46,045 bases of DNA from Octadecabacter sp. (GCA_018608045.1 JABBAI010000151.1:1-46045); one strand, 5' to 3'; positions 8,592 to 17,838 are shown, counted from the stretch's first letter. The notes: generated by a model not told the origin, from the letters alone. Translations and numbers: made by a program.

Positions 8592-9482
8592 ATGATCGAC
8601 AAACTGGAAATGTTCATTGCCTTGGCGCGTGAAGAACACTTTGGCCGCGCGGCGACGGCGCAAGGTGTCACGCAACCCACGCTGTCGGCGGCGATCAAAC
8701 AGCTCGAAGATCAGCTGGGCGTGATGCTGGTGTGGCGGGGATCGCGCTATCAGGGGTTGACCCCCGAAGGACAACGCGCGCTGGATTGGGCACGGCGGAT
8801 TGTGGGGGACGCGCGGTCATTGCGACAAGAAATGCGCGTGGCCCGCGAAGGGTTGTCTGGCGATTTGCGCCTCGCGGTGATCCCGACGGCGCTGACGGTG
8901 GTGTCCGATCTGACAGCGGGGTACGGCGATGCGCATCCCAATGTGCGTTTCACGGTACAGTCCAAAACATCGACCGAGATTTTGTCGATGCTTGAGAACC
9001 TCGAAATTGATGCGGGGCTGACGTACCTTGACAATGAACCGTTGGGGCGTGTCACCACTGTGCCGCTTTACGCGGAACGCTATGTTTTAGTTGCTAAATC
9101 CGGCCATCCTTTGTTGAAGGGACCTGTGAAATGGGCCGATCTTGCTGGGGTGCCTTTGTGCCTGTTGACGCCAGATATGCAAAACCGCCGCATCATCAAC
9201 CAACACCTGTCTGAGGCAGGGGTACAGGTCGCGCCACAGATCGAAAGCACATCGGTCGTGGTGCTGGTCAGCCATGTTTTGCGCTCCAACTGGGCAACGA
9301 TTTTGCCTGTGCGCGCGGCTGAAATTTTCCTCAACGGGGATGACCTTGGCTCGGTGCCGCTGATTAAGCCCGATGCGTCCCATGTGGTCGGGCTTGTGGC
9401 GCCGCACCGTGAACCATTTACCCCTGTTTTAGCGGCCCTTTTGGATCGGGCAAAAGCAGTGTCGGAATTGGGCAAGGCTTAA
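8592..9482 (+). CDS. LysR family transcriptional regulator next to formate dehydrogenase genes
   Basis: A 296-residue LysR-type regulator. The winged helix-turn-helix is at residues ~1-60 (MIDKLEMFIALAREEHFGRA, TQPTLSAAIKQLEDQLGV). The co-inducer-binding domain runs from ~90 to the end (GDLRLAVIPTALTVV at the start). The start at 8592 fits the family N-terminus; an upstream in-frame ATG would add residues unlike a LysR protein. It lies between the divergent hyuAB operon and the fds operon, which starts 88 bases after its stop. A LysR regulator beside fds genes is known elsewhere (FdsR of Cupriavidus necator). Matching dyads on both sides suggest that it controls itself, fds and perhaps hyuAB. 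Confidence 0.88.
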   Translation: MIDKLEMFIALAREEHFGRAATAQGVTQPTLSAAIKQLEDQLGVMLVWRGSRYQGLTPEGQRALDWARRIVGDARSLRQEMRVAREGLSGDLRLAVIPTALTVVSDLTAGYGDAHPNVRFTVQSKTSTEILSMLENLEIDAGLTYLDNEPLGRVTTVPLYAERYVLVAKSGHPLLKGPVKWADLAGVPLCLLTPDMQNRRIINQHLSEAGVQVAPQIESTSVVVLVSHVLRSNWATILPVRAAEIFLNGDDLGSVPLIKPDASHVVGLVAPHREPFTPVLAALLDRAKAVSELGKA

Positions 9483-9496
9483 TAGGATTTTCCTAT
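9482..9496. promoter_or_regulatory. Second ATAGG-N5-CCTAT dyad between lysR and fdsG
   Basis: ATAGGATTTTCCTAT is an inverted repeat whose first base is the last base of the lysR stop codon, 74 bases before the fdsG start. Its arms match those of the dyad at 8562-8578 exactly, and only the 5-base centre differs. It contains T-N11-A. I infer an operator through which the LysR protein controls the fds operon. Confidence 0.6.
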
Positions 9497-9570
9497 CAAT
9501 ACACGAAATAACGATATTGATTACCCGCGCGAAACCAGCGACAACGCCCTTAATTCAGGGAGCAGCCCAT

Positions 9571-10038
9571 ATGGCCGACGCGCAGACCACCGAAACCATG
9601 ACCACGATCCTCGCACAGCACGTCGGGCTTGAGGGGCCGTTGTTGCCTATTTTGCACGCTGTTCAGGCCGAGTTAGGGTTCATCCCGGGCGATGTGGTGC
9701 AGATGATTGCTGACCACCTCAACATCACCCGCGCTGAAGTGCATGGTGTGATTACGTTTTACCATGATTTCCGTAACGCCCCCGCAGGCAAGCACATCGT
9801 TAAGATTTGCCGCGCTGAGGCGTGTCAGGCCGTGGGCGCCAATGCATTGTCCGAACGCGCGTTTGAAAAGCTTGGCGTTGATTGGCACGGCACAACTGCG
9901 AACGGCGCTGTGACGCTTGAGCCTGTGTATTGTCTTGGCCTGTGTGCTTGTGGTCCCGCGGCTATGGTGGATGGCAAGGTTGTGGGCCGTGTCGATCACG
10001 CCAAACTTGATAAAATTTTGGCGGAGGCCGGCGCATGA
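9571..10038 (+). CDS. fdsG: NAD-dependent formate dehydrogenase gamma subunit
   Basis: A 155-residue NuoE-like subunit that carries one 2Fe-2S cluster in the soluble, molybdenum-dependent, NAD-linked formate dehydrogenase. The four cluster cysteines are visible as C80-x4-C85 (ICRAEACQ) and C121-x3-C125 (CLGLCACGP). The start MADAQTTETM at 9571 follows a GGGAG about 11 bases upstream; an in-frame ATG at 9517 would add residues not usual for the family. It is the first gene of fdsG-fdsB-fdsA-fdhD-fdsD. Its stop overlaps the fdsB start (ATGA), which suggests coupled translation and fixed stoichiometry. Confidence 0.95.
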   Translation: MADAQTTETMTTILAQHVGLEGPLLPILHAVQAELGFIPGDVVQMIADHLNITRAEVHGVITFYHDFRNAPAGKHIVKICRAEACQAVGANALSERAFEKLGVDWHGTTANGAVTLEPVYCLGLCACGPAAMVDGKVVGRVDHAKLDKILAEAGA

Positions 10039-11552
10039 AAATTTACGTCCCCCTCGACTCAGCGGCTTTGTCGCTTGGTGCGAATGATGTGGCTGATGCG
10101 ATTGTGGCCCACGCCAAGGACAACAACCTTGATGTGACTGTGATCCGCAACGGCACGCGCGGCATGATCTGGCTTGAACCGCTGGTTGAAATTGAAACGG
10201 ATCAGGGCCGTGTCGGTTACGGCGCGGTTGAGGCGTCGGATGTCCCAGCGCTGCTTGATGGCACGCTCGACAGCCTCGGTCTGGTTGAAGACCTGCCTTG
10301 GATGAAGGGCCAAACGCGGCTGACGTTCCAGCGCTGTGGCGTGATCGACCCGCTTGATCTGGCCGATTACGAAGCACATGGCGGTCTGGCTGGATTGCGC
10401 AATGCGATTGCGATGACGCCTGCGGGTATCGTCGAAGACGTGACAGCATCGGGCCTGCGCGGTCGTGGTGGGGCTGGTTTCCCGACGGGCATCAAATGGA
10501 ACACTGTTCTCGGCGCGAAGGCCGATCAGAAATACATCGTGTGTAACGCCGATGAAGGCGACAGCGGCACGTTCGCGGACCGCATGATCATGGAAGGCGA
10601 TCCGTTCACGTTGATTGAGGGCATGATCATCGCCGGATTGGCGGTTGAGGCGACGAAGGGCTACGTTTATCTGCGGTCCGAATATCCCGATGCCATTGAT
10701 ATGATGGAAAAAGCCGTTGTGTTGGCGCGCGGCGCTGGGATTTTGGGGGCTGATGTCCTTGGGTCTGGCCGTGCGTTTGACATGGAAATCCGCGTCGGTG
10801 CAGGGGCCTATGTGTGCGGCGAAGAAACATCGCTGCTCAACTCACTTGAAGGCAAACGCGGTGTTGTGCGCGCGAAACCGCCGCTGCCCGCGCTCGAAGG
10901 CTTTCTTGGTAAACCAACTGTTGTGAACAACGTCATTTCACTGGCGACTGTGCCTGTGGTTTTGGAAAAGGGCGCACAACATTATGCAGACTTCGGTCTT
11001 GGCCGTTCCAAAGGCACAATCCCGATCCAGATCGCCGGAAACGTCAAATTCGGCGGCTTATATGAAACTGCGTTCGGCATGCCGCTGGGTGAACTGGTCG
11101 ACACAGTTGCGGGAGGCACATTGTCTGGCGCCCCTGTGAAGGCCGTTCAGGTGGGTGGCCCGCTGGGTGCCTACATGCCGCGCGACAAGTTCGACACGCC
11201 GTTCGGGTATGAAGAATTTGACGGGCAGGGCGGTTTGATCGGCCACGCTGGACTGGTTGTGTTTGACGATGCGACCAACATGCTCGGTATGGCGCGGTTC
11301 GCGATGGAATTTTGCGCCGTTGAAAGCTGTGGCAAATGTACCCCGTGCCGCATTGGTGCTGTGCGCGGTGTTGAGACCATTGACCGGATCGGCAAGGGCG
11401 ACGCGGACGCTATCCCGCTCCTCGAAGACCTGTGTGAGACGATGAAAGACGGCTCACTTTGCGCGCTTGGCGGGTTCACACCTTATCCTGTCCTAAGCGC
11501 CCTCCATAATTTCCCAGATGATTTCGCGACCCAGAAGGAAGCTGCCGAATGA
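10035..11552 (+). CDS. fdsB: NAD-dependent formate dehydrogenase beta subunit
   Basis: A 505-residue NuoF-like subunit that binds FMN, NAD and one 4Fe-4S cluster and passes electrons from formate oxidation to NAD+. An N-terminal thioredoxin-like 2Fe-2S-type region (~1-90) is fused to the NuoF core, as in other FdsB proteins. GLRGRGGAGFPTGIKW (~140-155) is the NADH-binding glycine-rich loop and YIVCNADEGDSGTFADR (~167-183) the FMN site. ESCGKCTPCRIG, with a later Cys in DGSLCALGG, holds the 4Fe-4S cluster. It overlaps fdsG and fdsA by four bases each (ATGA). Confidence 0.95.
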   Translation: MKIYVPLDSAALSLGANDVADAIVAHAKDNNLDVTVIRNGTRGMIWLEPLVEIETDQGRVGYGAVEASDVPALLDGTLDSLGLVEDLPWMKGQTRLTFQRCGVIDPLDLADYEAHGGLAGLRNAIAMTPAGIVEDVTASGLRGRGGAGFPTGIKWNTVLGAKADQKYIVCNADEGDSGTFADRMIMEGDPFTLIEGMIIAGLAVEATKGYVYLRSEYPDAIDMMEKAVVLARGAGILGADVLGSGRAFDMEIRVGAGAYVCGEETSLLNSLEGKRGVVRAKPPLPALEGFLGKPTVVNNVISLATVPVVLEKGAQHYADFGLGRSKGTIPIQIAGNVKFGGLYETAFGMPLGELVDTVAGGTLSGAPVKAVQVGGPLGAYMPRDKFDTPFGYEEFDGQGGLIGHAGLVVFDDATNMLGMARFAMEFCAVESCGKCTPCRIGAVRGVETIDRIGKGDADAIPLLEDLCETMKDGSLCALGGFTPYPVLSALHNFPDDFATQKEAAE

Positions 11553-14446
11553 AAGATTTCATCCTCCCCACCCGCATGGCGAACGGCGATATCGACATGG
11601 GCACGCCAAGGTCCAAATCGACCAACATGGTAACGCTGAAGATCGACGGGTTCGATGTGACAGTGCCCGAAGGCACATCGGTCATGCGCGCGTCTGCCGA
11701 AGCGGGCATTCAGGTGCCGAAGCTGTGCGCGTCCGACAACCTTGAGGCCTTTGGGTCATGCCGCTTGTGCGTGGTCGAAATCGAAGGACGCCGCGGCACG
11801 CCCGCGTCCTGCACGACGCCAGTTGGCGAAGGCATGATTGTGAAAACGCAATCTTCCAAGGTCAAAAAGATCCGCAAAGGCGTCATGGAGTTGTACATTT
11901 CCGACCATCCGCTGGATTGTTTGACCTGTGCGGCCAATGGCGACTGCGAACTACAAGACATGGCCGGAATGGTCGGTCTGCGCGATGTACGGTACGAAGC
12001 TGTGGCCAACCACTTTGAGGCGCGCAATTCATCCGGTGATGTGAACACACAGTTCATTCCCAAGGACGACAGCAACCCATATTTCACCTACGATCCGGCT
12101 AAATGTATTGTCTGTTCGCGCTGCGTGCGCGCCTGCGAAGAAGTGCAGGGGACGTTTGCGTTGACCATCACTGGCACTGGTTTTGACAGCCGCGTGTCTG
12201 CGGGTGCTGGTGGCGATGATTTCATGTCATCTGATTGCGTGTCTTGTGGTGCTTGCGTGCAAGCCTGCCCGACAGCGACTTTGCAGGAAAAATCCGTGAT
12301 CGAAATGGGCACGCCTGAACGGTCCGTCATCACGACATGCGCGTATTGTGGCGTCGGCTGTTCGTTCAAAGCGGAACTCAATGGCGACGAATTGGTGCGC
12401 ATGACGCCCTACAAACACGGCGAAGCCAACCGTGGCCATTCCTGCGTGAAGGGGCGTTTTGCGTGGGGATATGCCAACCACTCTGACCGGATTCTGGACC
12501 CAATGATCCGCGACAAGATTACCGATCCATGGCGTGAAGTCAGCTGGGACGAGGCGATCAGCTACACAGCGACCAAGTTACGCGATTTGCAATCCAAACA
12601 TGGCGTCAAATCCATCGGTGGCATTACGTCGTCGCGTTGCACGAACGAGGAAACGTATCTTGTTCAGAAAATGATCCGATCCACCTTTGGCAACAACAAC
12701 ACCGACACCTGCGCGCGGGTCTGCCATTCACCGACGGGTTATGGATTGAAGACAACCTTTGGCACGTCGGCTGGTACGCAAAACTTTGATTCCGTTGAAG
12801 AAACTGACGTTGTCATCATCATTGGTGCCAACCCAACGGACGGGCATCCTGTGTTCGCGAGCCGCTTGAAAAAGCGTCTGCGGGCAGGGGCCAAGCTGAT
12901 TGTGATCGATCCGCGTCGCACGGACATCGTAAAATCCGCGCATATCGAAGCGCAGCATCATCTACCGCTGCTTCCCGGCACAAACGTCGCCGTTTTGTCG
13001 TCGATTGCCCATGTGATCGTAACGGAAGGATTGATGGACGAAGAGTTTATCCGCACCCGCTGTAACTGGGACGAATTTGCGCATTATGCTGAATTCATCT
13101 CTGATCTGCGCCATTCCCCCGAAGCCACAGCTATGCTGACTGGTGTTGATGCACAGGAACTTCGTGCAGCGGCAAAACTGTTCGCAACCGGCGGCAATGG
13201 GTCGATCTATTACGGCCTTGGCGTGACCGAACATTCCCAAGGATCGACAACCGTCATGGCCATCGCGAACCTTGCGATGATGACGGGCAACTTGGGCAAG
13301 AACGGCGTGGGCGTGAACCCGTTGCGCGGCCAGAACAATGTGCAGGGTGCCTGTGACATGGGGTCATTCCCGCACGAATTGCCCGGGTATCGCCACGTGT
13401 CAGACGACGCCACCCGCGAAGTGTTTGAGGCTATTTGGGGCACCACGATTGATCCAGAACCAGGCCTGCGTATCCCCAATATGCTCGACGCCGCTGTCGA
13501 TGGCACGTTCAAAGGCATCTACATCCAAGGCGAAGACATTTTGCAGTCCGACCCCGACACAAAGCACGTGCAAGCGGGCCTTGCGGCGATGGAATGCGTG
13601 ATCGTGCATGACCTGTTTCTCAATGAGACCGCAAACTACGCCCATGTGTTCCTTCCAGGGTCTACGTTCCTGGAAAAAGACGGCACATTCACCAACGCCG
13701 AACGCCGCATCAACCGCGTGCGCAAGGTTATGGCCCCGAAGAACGGTTATGCGGATTGGGAAGTCACGATGTTGCTGGCCAATGCCATGAATTCTGGTTG
13801 GACCTACACACACCCCAGCCAGATCATGGATGAAATCGCGGCAACGACGCCCGGCTTTGCCAACGTAAACTACGAAATGCTAGAAACCCGCGGGTCCGTC
13901 CAATGGCCGTGTAACGATGACAATCCAGATGGATCCCCCATCATGCACGTCGATGGCTTTGCGCGCGGCAAAGGTCAGTTCATCATCACCGAATATGTGG
14001 CGACGGACGAAAAGACAGGTCCGCGCTTCCCGCTGTTGCTGACGACGGGGCGTATTTTGTCGCAATACAACGTGGGCGCGCAAACCCGTCGCACGGAAAA
14101 CAGCGTTTGGCACGAAGAAGACCTGCTGGAAATCCACCCACATGACGCCGAAGTGCGCGGCATTCGTGATGGCCAATACGTGCGTCTGGCCAGCCGTGCA
14201 GGGGAAACCCAGTTGAAGGCGCAGATCACTGATCGCGTGTCCACGGGCGTCGTTTACACGACCTTCCACCATCCAGACACACAGGCCAACGTCATCACCA
14301 CCGACTATTCTGATTGGGCGACGAACTGCCCTGAATATAAGGTGACAGCGGTCCAAGTGGCCCTGTCCAATGGCCCGTCCGAGTGGCAGGAGGACTACAA
14401 CGCGCAGGCCGAACAGTCCCGCCGTATCCTTCCGGCGGCTGAGTAA
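11549..14446 (+). CDS. fdsA: NAD-dependent formate dehydrogenase alpha (catalytic molybdenum) subunit
   Basis: A 965-residue catalytic subunit that oxidises formate to CO2 at a bis-MGD molybdenum centre. In order: a 2Fe-2S domain (C60, C71, C74, C88); a His-Cys3 4Fe-4S site (H120, C124, C127, C133); two ferredoxin-type 4Fe-4S sites (C186/189/192/196 and C230/233/236/240); and the CAYCGVGC cluster at C264-C271 with C299. The Mo ligand is C392 in CARVCHSPTG, encoded by TGC, so this is a cysteine and not a selenocysteine enzyme. The molybdopterin-dinucleotide-binding domain closes the protein. The length matches FdsA of Rhodobacter. The start overlaps the fdsB stop (ATGA). Confidence 0.96.
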   Translation: MKDFILPTRMANGDIDMGTPRSKSTNMVTLKIDGFDVTVPEGTSVMRASAEAGIQVPKLCASDNLEAFGSCRLCVVEIEGRRGTPASCTTPVGEGMIVKTQSSKVKKIRKGVMELYISDHPLDCLTCAANGDCELQDMAGMVGLRDVRYEAVANHFEARNSSGDVNTQFIPKDDSNPYFTYDPAKCIVCSRCVRACEEVQGTFALTITGTGFDSRVSAGAGGDDFMSSDCVSCGACVQACPTATLQEKSVIEMGTPERSVITTCAYCGVGCSFKAELNGDELVRMTPYKHGEANRGHSCVKGRFAWGYANHSDRILDPMIRDKITDPWREVSWDEAISYTATKLRDLQSKHGVKSIGGITSSRCTNEETYLVQKMIRSTFGNNNTDTCARVCHSPTGYGLKTTFGTSAGTQNFDSVEETDVVIIIGANPTDGHPVFASRLKKRLRAGAKLIVIDPRRTDIVKSAHIEAQHHLPLLPGTNVAVLSSIAHVIVTEGLMDEEFIRTRCNWDEFAHYAEFISDLRHSPEATAMLTGVDAQELRAAAKLFATGGNGSIYYGLGVTEHSQGSTTVMAIANLAMMTGNLGKNGVGVNPLRGQNNVQGACDMGSFPHELPGYRHVSDDATREVFEAIWGTTIDPEPGLRIPNMLDAAVDGTFKGIYIQGEDILQSDPDTKHVQAGLAAMECVIVHDLFLNETANYAHVFLPGSTFLEKDGTFTNAERRINRVRKVMAPKNGYADWEVTMLLANAMNSGWTYTHPSQIMDEIAATTPGFANVNYEMLETRGSVQWPCNDDNPDGSPIMHVDGFARGKGQFIITEYVATDEKTGPRFPLLLTTGRILSQYNVGAQTRRTENSVWHEEDLLEIHPHDAEVRGIRDGQYVRLASRAGETQLKAQITDRVSTGVVYTTFHHPDTQANVITTDYSDWATNCPEYKVTAVQVALSNGPSEWQEDYNAQAEQSRRILPAAE

Positions 14447-15237
14447 TGACAGGGTTGCGCGCGACATCCGCTTACGCTGTAAGCAAAGGTCTCGCGCGCT
14501 CAATTAGCCGTGCGTTGCCAGAAGAGGTGCCCATCGCCATGGTGTACAACGGCACGACACAAGCGGTGATGATGGCGACACCGTGCGATTTGAAAGACTT
14601 TGGCCGTGGATTTACCCGCACCGAAGGCTGGGGCACGCCTGACAGCATCGAAGTGGTAACCCATGAGAACGGCATCGAAGTGCAAATGTGGTTGCCTGAC
14701 GCTAAGGCCGAGACGTTGGCGTCGCGTCGCCGCGCCATGGCCGGACCTGTTGGGTGTGGGCTCTGTGGCATCGATAGCCTTACTGAGGCGGCGCGCGATG
14801 TGCCCGCGGTCACCGCAAACATCAGCCTGACACCAGATCATATCGTGGCCGCAATGCGCGCGCTGCGCGACGGGCAGGCGCTGCATGATCAAACACGCGC
14901 GGTTCACGCGGCAGGTTTTTATGTTTCTGATCAAGGGTTTATAGATATCCGCGAAGACGTGGGCCGCCACAATGCTCTCGACAAGTTGATTGGTGCGACG
15001 CTCGATTGCACAGGCGGTGCGGTGGTTCTAACATCGCGTGTCTCGGTTGAAATAGTCCAGAAATCTGCAATGGCAGGCGCACCTGTCATCCTCGCCGTGT
15101 CTGCGCCCACGACCCTTGCAGTGCAAACCGCAGACGCTGCCAATATCACGCTTGTGGCACTTGCCCGCGATGACACGTTCGAAATATTCACCCATCCCCA
15201 ACGCATCCAAACTGACGAGGCCTCAGATGTCGCCTGA
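14446..15237 (+). CDS. fdhD: FdhD-type sulfurtransferase for formate dehydrogenase maturation
   Basis: A 263-residue FdhD/FdsC-type protein, which delivers sulfur to the molybdenum cofactor and is needed for active formate dehydrogenase. The CGLCG motif (C104, C107) inside MAGPVGCGLCGIDSL is the sulfur-relay pair. The later part has the family segments FYVSDQGFIDIREDVGRHNA and VLTSRVSVEIVQKSAMAGAP. Its ATG uses the last base of the fdsA stop (TAATG), so it belongs to the same transcript. Confidence 0.95.
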   Translation: MTGLRATSAYAVSKGLARSISRALPEEVPIAMVYNGTTQAVMMATPCDLKDFGRGFTRTEGWGTPDSIEVVTHENGIEVQMWLPDAKAETLASRRRAMAGPVGCGLCGIDSLTEAARDVPAVTANISLTPDHIVAAMRALRDGQALHDQTRAVHAAGFYVSDQGFIDIREDVGRHNALDKLIGATLDCTGGAVVLTSRVSVEIVQKSAMAGAPVILAVSAPTTLAVQTADAANITLVALARDDTFEIFTHPQRIQTDEASDVA

Positions 15238-15445
15238 TAAAATCAATCGCATGATCAACCAGATTGCCACGTTCTTCGAAACCCAGCCTGACGCCGACAA
15301 AGCGGGCTGTGTGGCAGATCACCTAAAGGAATTCTGGGAACCACGCATGCTGGAACAGCTGGCGGATCATATGAAAAGCGGCGGTGACGGGCTGAGCCCG
15401 CTGGCGCACGAGGGGTCCCAGCGTGTATTGGATATGCCCGCCTAA
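15227..15445 (+). CDS. fdsD: Formate dehydrogenase delta subunit
   Basis: A 72-residue protein of the FdsD family (MSPDKINRMINQIATFFETQ at the N-terminus). It is the small last gene of fds operons and helps form active enzyme. The FWEPRMLEQLADHM segment at ~37-50 is the most typical part. The start at 15227 overlaps the fdhD stop by 11 bases. A frame extending upstream lies inside fdhD and is not used. Confidence 0.92.
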   Translation: MSPDKINRMINQIATFFETQPDADKAGCVADHLKEFWEPRMLEQLADHMKSGGDGLSPLAHEGSQRVLDMPA

Positions 15446-15457
15446 GCGGCGCAATCG

Positions 15458-15474
15458 CCCTGAAATGGTCAGGG
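15458..15474 (+). terminator. Weak hairpin after fdsD, possible terminator
   Basis: CCCTGA-AATGG-TCAGGG forms a perfect 6-base stem 12 bases after the fdsD stop, followed by TTTCCTCG. The T tract is short, so termination may be weak or factor-assisted. Confidence 0.4.
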
Positions 15475-15572
15475 TTTCCTCGCTTGCCTGCCATGCGCGC
15501 GCCATAACGTCTCCAAATGACGACAGGCGCCCTATGATAAGACCCATCCTTTAGTCGCTTCGCCGCGAACAT

Positions 15573-16355
15573 ATGGACGTGACATTGCGCAACGGGCGCG
15601 ACCACACGGTGCGTATCGTTGAACGCCCCGGCGTTTGGATGAACGACGCCGATCTTGCGGCCTTAACGGCAGATTTGCGGACCATTGCAGACAAAACCCT
15701 TGGCCACGGCGAGCTGAACTATGGCGTGTTTTCGGGGGGTCGCGCTCATTTGTGCGATACCATTGTGACCCTTGTCACATTGCCCGATGGGACACCGATT
15801 GCCTTTAATGCCTTGGTGATTATGACGTTGGAGACTGTGCCCGATCCCACCCCCGTGCTGCATCTTGGCCTTGTGATGGTGGACCCTGACCAGCAATCCA
15901 GTGGCTTGTCTTGGGTTCTGTATGGTTTGACGTGCTTTTTGCTGTTTGTGCGCAATCAGTTTCGCCCGATCTGGGTGTCCAATGTCACGCAGGTGCCGAG
16001 CGTCGTTGGCATGGTGTCGGGCATGTTTTCACAGGTCTGGCCCAAACCTGATGCAGATCGGCGCACCTTGAACCATGTGCTGTTGGCGCGCCGCATCATG
16101 GCGCATCATCGCGCGGTGTTCGGGGTCGGGGCTGATGCTGAATTTGACGAAGCGCAGTTTGTGATCACCAACGCCTATACGGGCGGTTCCGATGACCTCA
16201 AGAAAACGTGGGACACCGCGCCCAAGCACCGCGACGCGGTCTTTAACGACTTTTGCCAAGCGGTACTTGATTATGATCGCGGGGATGATGTGTTGCAGTT
16301 GGGACGGATCGATTTGCCTGCGCTGCGCCACTACCTGACCCGTGATGTGCCTTGA
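15573..16355 (+). CDS. Unknown protein, possibly GNAT-fold acyltransferase-like
   Basis: A 260-residue soluble protein that starts MDVTLRNGRDHTVRIVERPG. The middle part, LHLGLVMVDPDQQSSGLSWVLYGLTC (~97-122), looks like the strand-loop-helix of a GNAT acyl-CoA-binding site, where a pyrophosphate loop normally has an R/Q-x-x-G-x-G/A pattern. Here that loop is only partly kept. The rest, NQFRPIWVSNVTQVPSVVGM and FVITNAYTGGSDDLKKTWD, matches nothing I can name. It follows the fds operon after 127 bases with its own likely transcript. The GNAT assignment rests on pattern alone. Confidence 0.6.
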   Translation: MDVTLRNGRDHTVRIVERPGVWMNDADLAALTADLRTIADKTLGHGELNYGVFSGGRAHLCDTIVTLVTLPDGTPIAFNALVIMTLETVPDPTPVLHLGLVMVDPDQQSSGLSWVLYGLTCFLLFVRNQFRPIWVSNVTQVPSVVGMVSGMFSQVWPKPDADRRTLNHVLLARRIMAHHRAVFGVGADAEFDEAQFVITNAYTGGSDDLKKTWDTAPKHRDAVFNDFCQAVLDYDRGDDVLQLGRIDLPALRHYLTRDVP

Positions 16356-16540
16356 GGCCGCGTCGCTTGGCCTTGCAGGCTGGCCCATGGCAGCACTTGC
16401 CGACAACGCCGTCACGCGCGCCGAAATTCACGAAAGGTTCGGCATTCCGTCGGATCGCACGTTGGTTCAAGCAATCCGGTTCGGCCCACCAACAGGCGCC
16501 GCGCCACGCACGGCGACCTCCACGCGAAATCTTGGTCTAG
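16339..16540 (+). pseudogene. Remnant of the 3' end of a nitroreductase gene
   Basis: Immediately before the stop of the previous gene, one frame reads LEAASLGLAGWPMAALADNA, then FGIPSDRTLVQAIRFGPPTGAAPR, which resembles the C-terminal region of nitroreductase-family flavoproteins. Around 16500 the reading moves to the next frame, RRPPREILV-stop, as expected for the family end. The remnant thus has a frameshift and lacks the N-terminal two thirds. It touches the end of the convergent peroxidase gene at 16537-16540. It is a decayed leftover, not an active gene. Confidence 0.6.
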
Positions 16541-17838
16541 TCGACTGCCAATCCACTTGGAACTGTTTCGGGGCGCCCAAGCGGGCGGTCTTTTGCAGTT
16601 TCACCCGTTAAGGCGTTCAAAAACGATGTGATATCAAGGATTTCTGCATCGCTCAGCGCGACAGGATTTATATCGAGGACCGCATCCTGACGCGCCATTT
16701 CACGAACGTCTTGGCGGATCGAAAAATCAACGGCCACAAGCCACGGCACGTCTGGTAGATTGGCCATTTCTGGCGTCCACGTGGCCCGCGCTGCTGCCGG
16801 GTTTGAATGGTGGCGGATCATGTCCCCAAGGGTCGGGTAAGCGCCGTTGTGACCATAAGGCGCCGTCAGCGCAACGTTGCGCAATGACGGTGTGCGAAAG
16901 CGATAAGCATCTGATAATAAATCTGTTTCCCCCATGCGCCCGACATCGCGGGGAAGTTTGTCAAACGTGCGGGTCCGCCCCGGACCGAAGGCGGGAAGTC
17001 CGATGGCGTGAAAATCCTGATCGGTGAACAACGCGCCGGAATGACATGACGCGCAGCGGGCTTCGCCAAAGAATAAAGCGCGGCCTCGTTCGGCGTCTGC
17101 GGGCAGGGGTGTTCCGACAAGCCACGCATCGTATGGCGCATCAAAGCTGCGCCATTCGGAATTGATGAAGGCCCCCAATGCATTGCCTATTTCGACGATC
17201 GAAATATCCAAGGGTTCTTCAACAGTATCAAAGGCTTGGATGAACATATCAGAGTATTCTGGGATAGCACGGACGCGGGCGGCGATGATGGGCCATGCGG
17301 CGTCGATCCGGTCATGGGTTGCCCCTGCGACGTCGTTTTCACCGGGGTTTCCAGCCATTTCGAATTGCGCGGTCAGCGGGAACAATGCTTGTGCAGCGAC
17401 GATGTTATCTAGGCCTTGGGGTAGCCATTCTTCGGCGGGTGAATCAAAGCCGTTTCCGAACTGATCAGACACCTCAAGACGGCCATCATGAAACAGCACG
17501 TCAACAGAATTATGTCCTATATTCCAAAGGCTTGGCGCATTGCGCGGGATGCGTTTGCGGATGTCGATGGCGACCCGATCCGGCCCAATACCTGTCCCGC
17601 CTTCTCCGATCCCAAGGGACAATCCATCGCCCCCCGCAAGGTCATGGTGATGACATGTGCCGCACGAAATATTGCGATTTCCGCTGAGGATTTTATCGTA
17701 AAACAGCAGCTGGCCAATGCGGGCTTGCGCTGGATCGGCATCCACGAAATCATCTAGTGATATCGGTTCGGCTTGCGTCGTGCCTACACCCACAAAAATG
17801 GCGAGGATCCATGCTTTTGATTGGTTTTGTACAAACAT
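16537..17838 (-). CDS. MauG-like dihaem cytochrome c peroxidase family protein
   Basis: A 433-residue exported protein with a signal peptide (MFVQNQSKAWILAIFVGVGT, cleavage near TQA-EP). It has two c-type haem sites, C59-GT-C62-H63 (followed by HHD) and C262-AS-C265-H266. Both sit in the usual surroundings: LLFYDKILSGNRNISCGTCH and RGRALFFGEARCASCHSGAL. The family includes cytochrome c peroxidases, which reduce H2O2 in the periplasm, and MauG, which modifies protein residues. The two cannot be separated here. The start at 17838 gives the signal peptide; upstream codons would lengthen it without reason. It is divergent from and slightly overlaps the start of the Sel1 gene. Confidence 0.85.
   Translation of the reverse strand: MFVQNQSKAWILAIFVGVGTTQAEPISLDDFVDADPAQARIGQLLFYDKILSGNRNISCGTCHHHDLAGGDGLSLGIGEGGTGIGPDRVAIDIRKRIPRNAPSLWNIGHNSVDVLFHDGRLEVSDQFGNGFDSPAEEWLPQGLDNIVAAQALFPLTAQFEMAGNPGENDVAGATHDRIDAAWPIIAARVRAIPEYSDMFIQAFDTVEEPLDISIVEIGNALGAFINSEWRSFDAPYDAWLVGTPLPADAERGRALFFGEARCASCHSGALFTDQDFHAIGLPAFGPGRTRTFDKLPRDVGRMGETDLLSDAYRFRTPSLRNVALTAPYGHNGAYPTLGDMIRHHSNPAAARATWTPEMANLPDVPWLVAVDFSIRQDVREMARQDAVLDINPVALSDAEILDITSFLNALTGETAKDRPLGRPETVPSGLAVD

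Noticed and set aside
8402-8698. Longer hyuA start at 8698
   Set aside because: It would overlap the lysR gene start and add residues unlike the family; the DIGGTFTD loop spacing fits the start at 8401.
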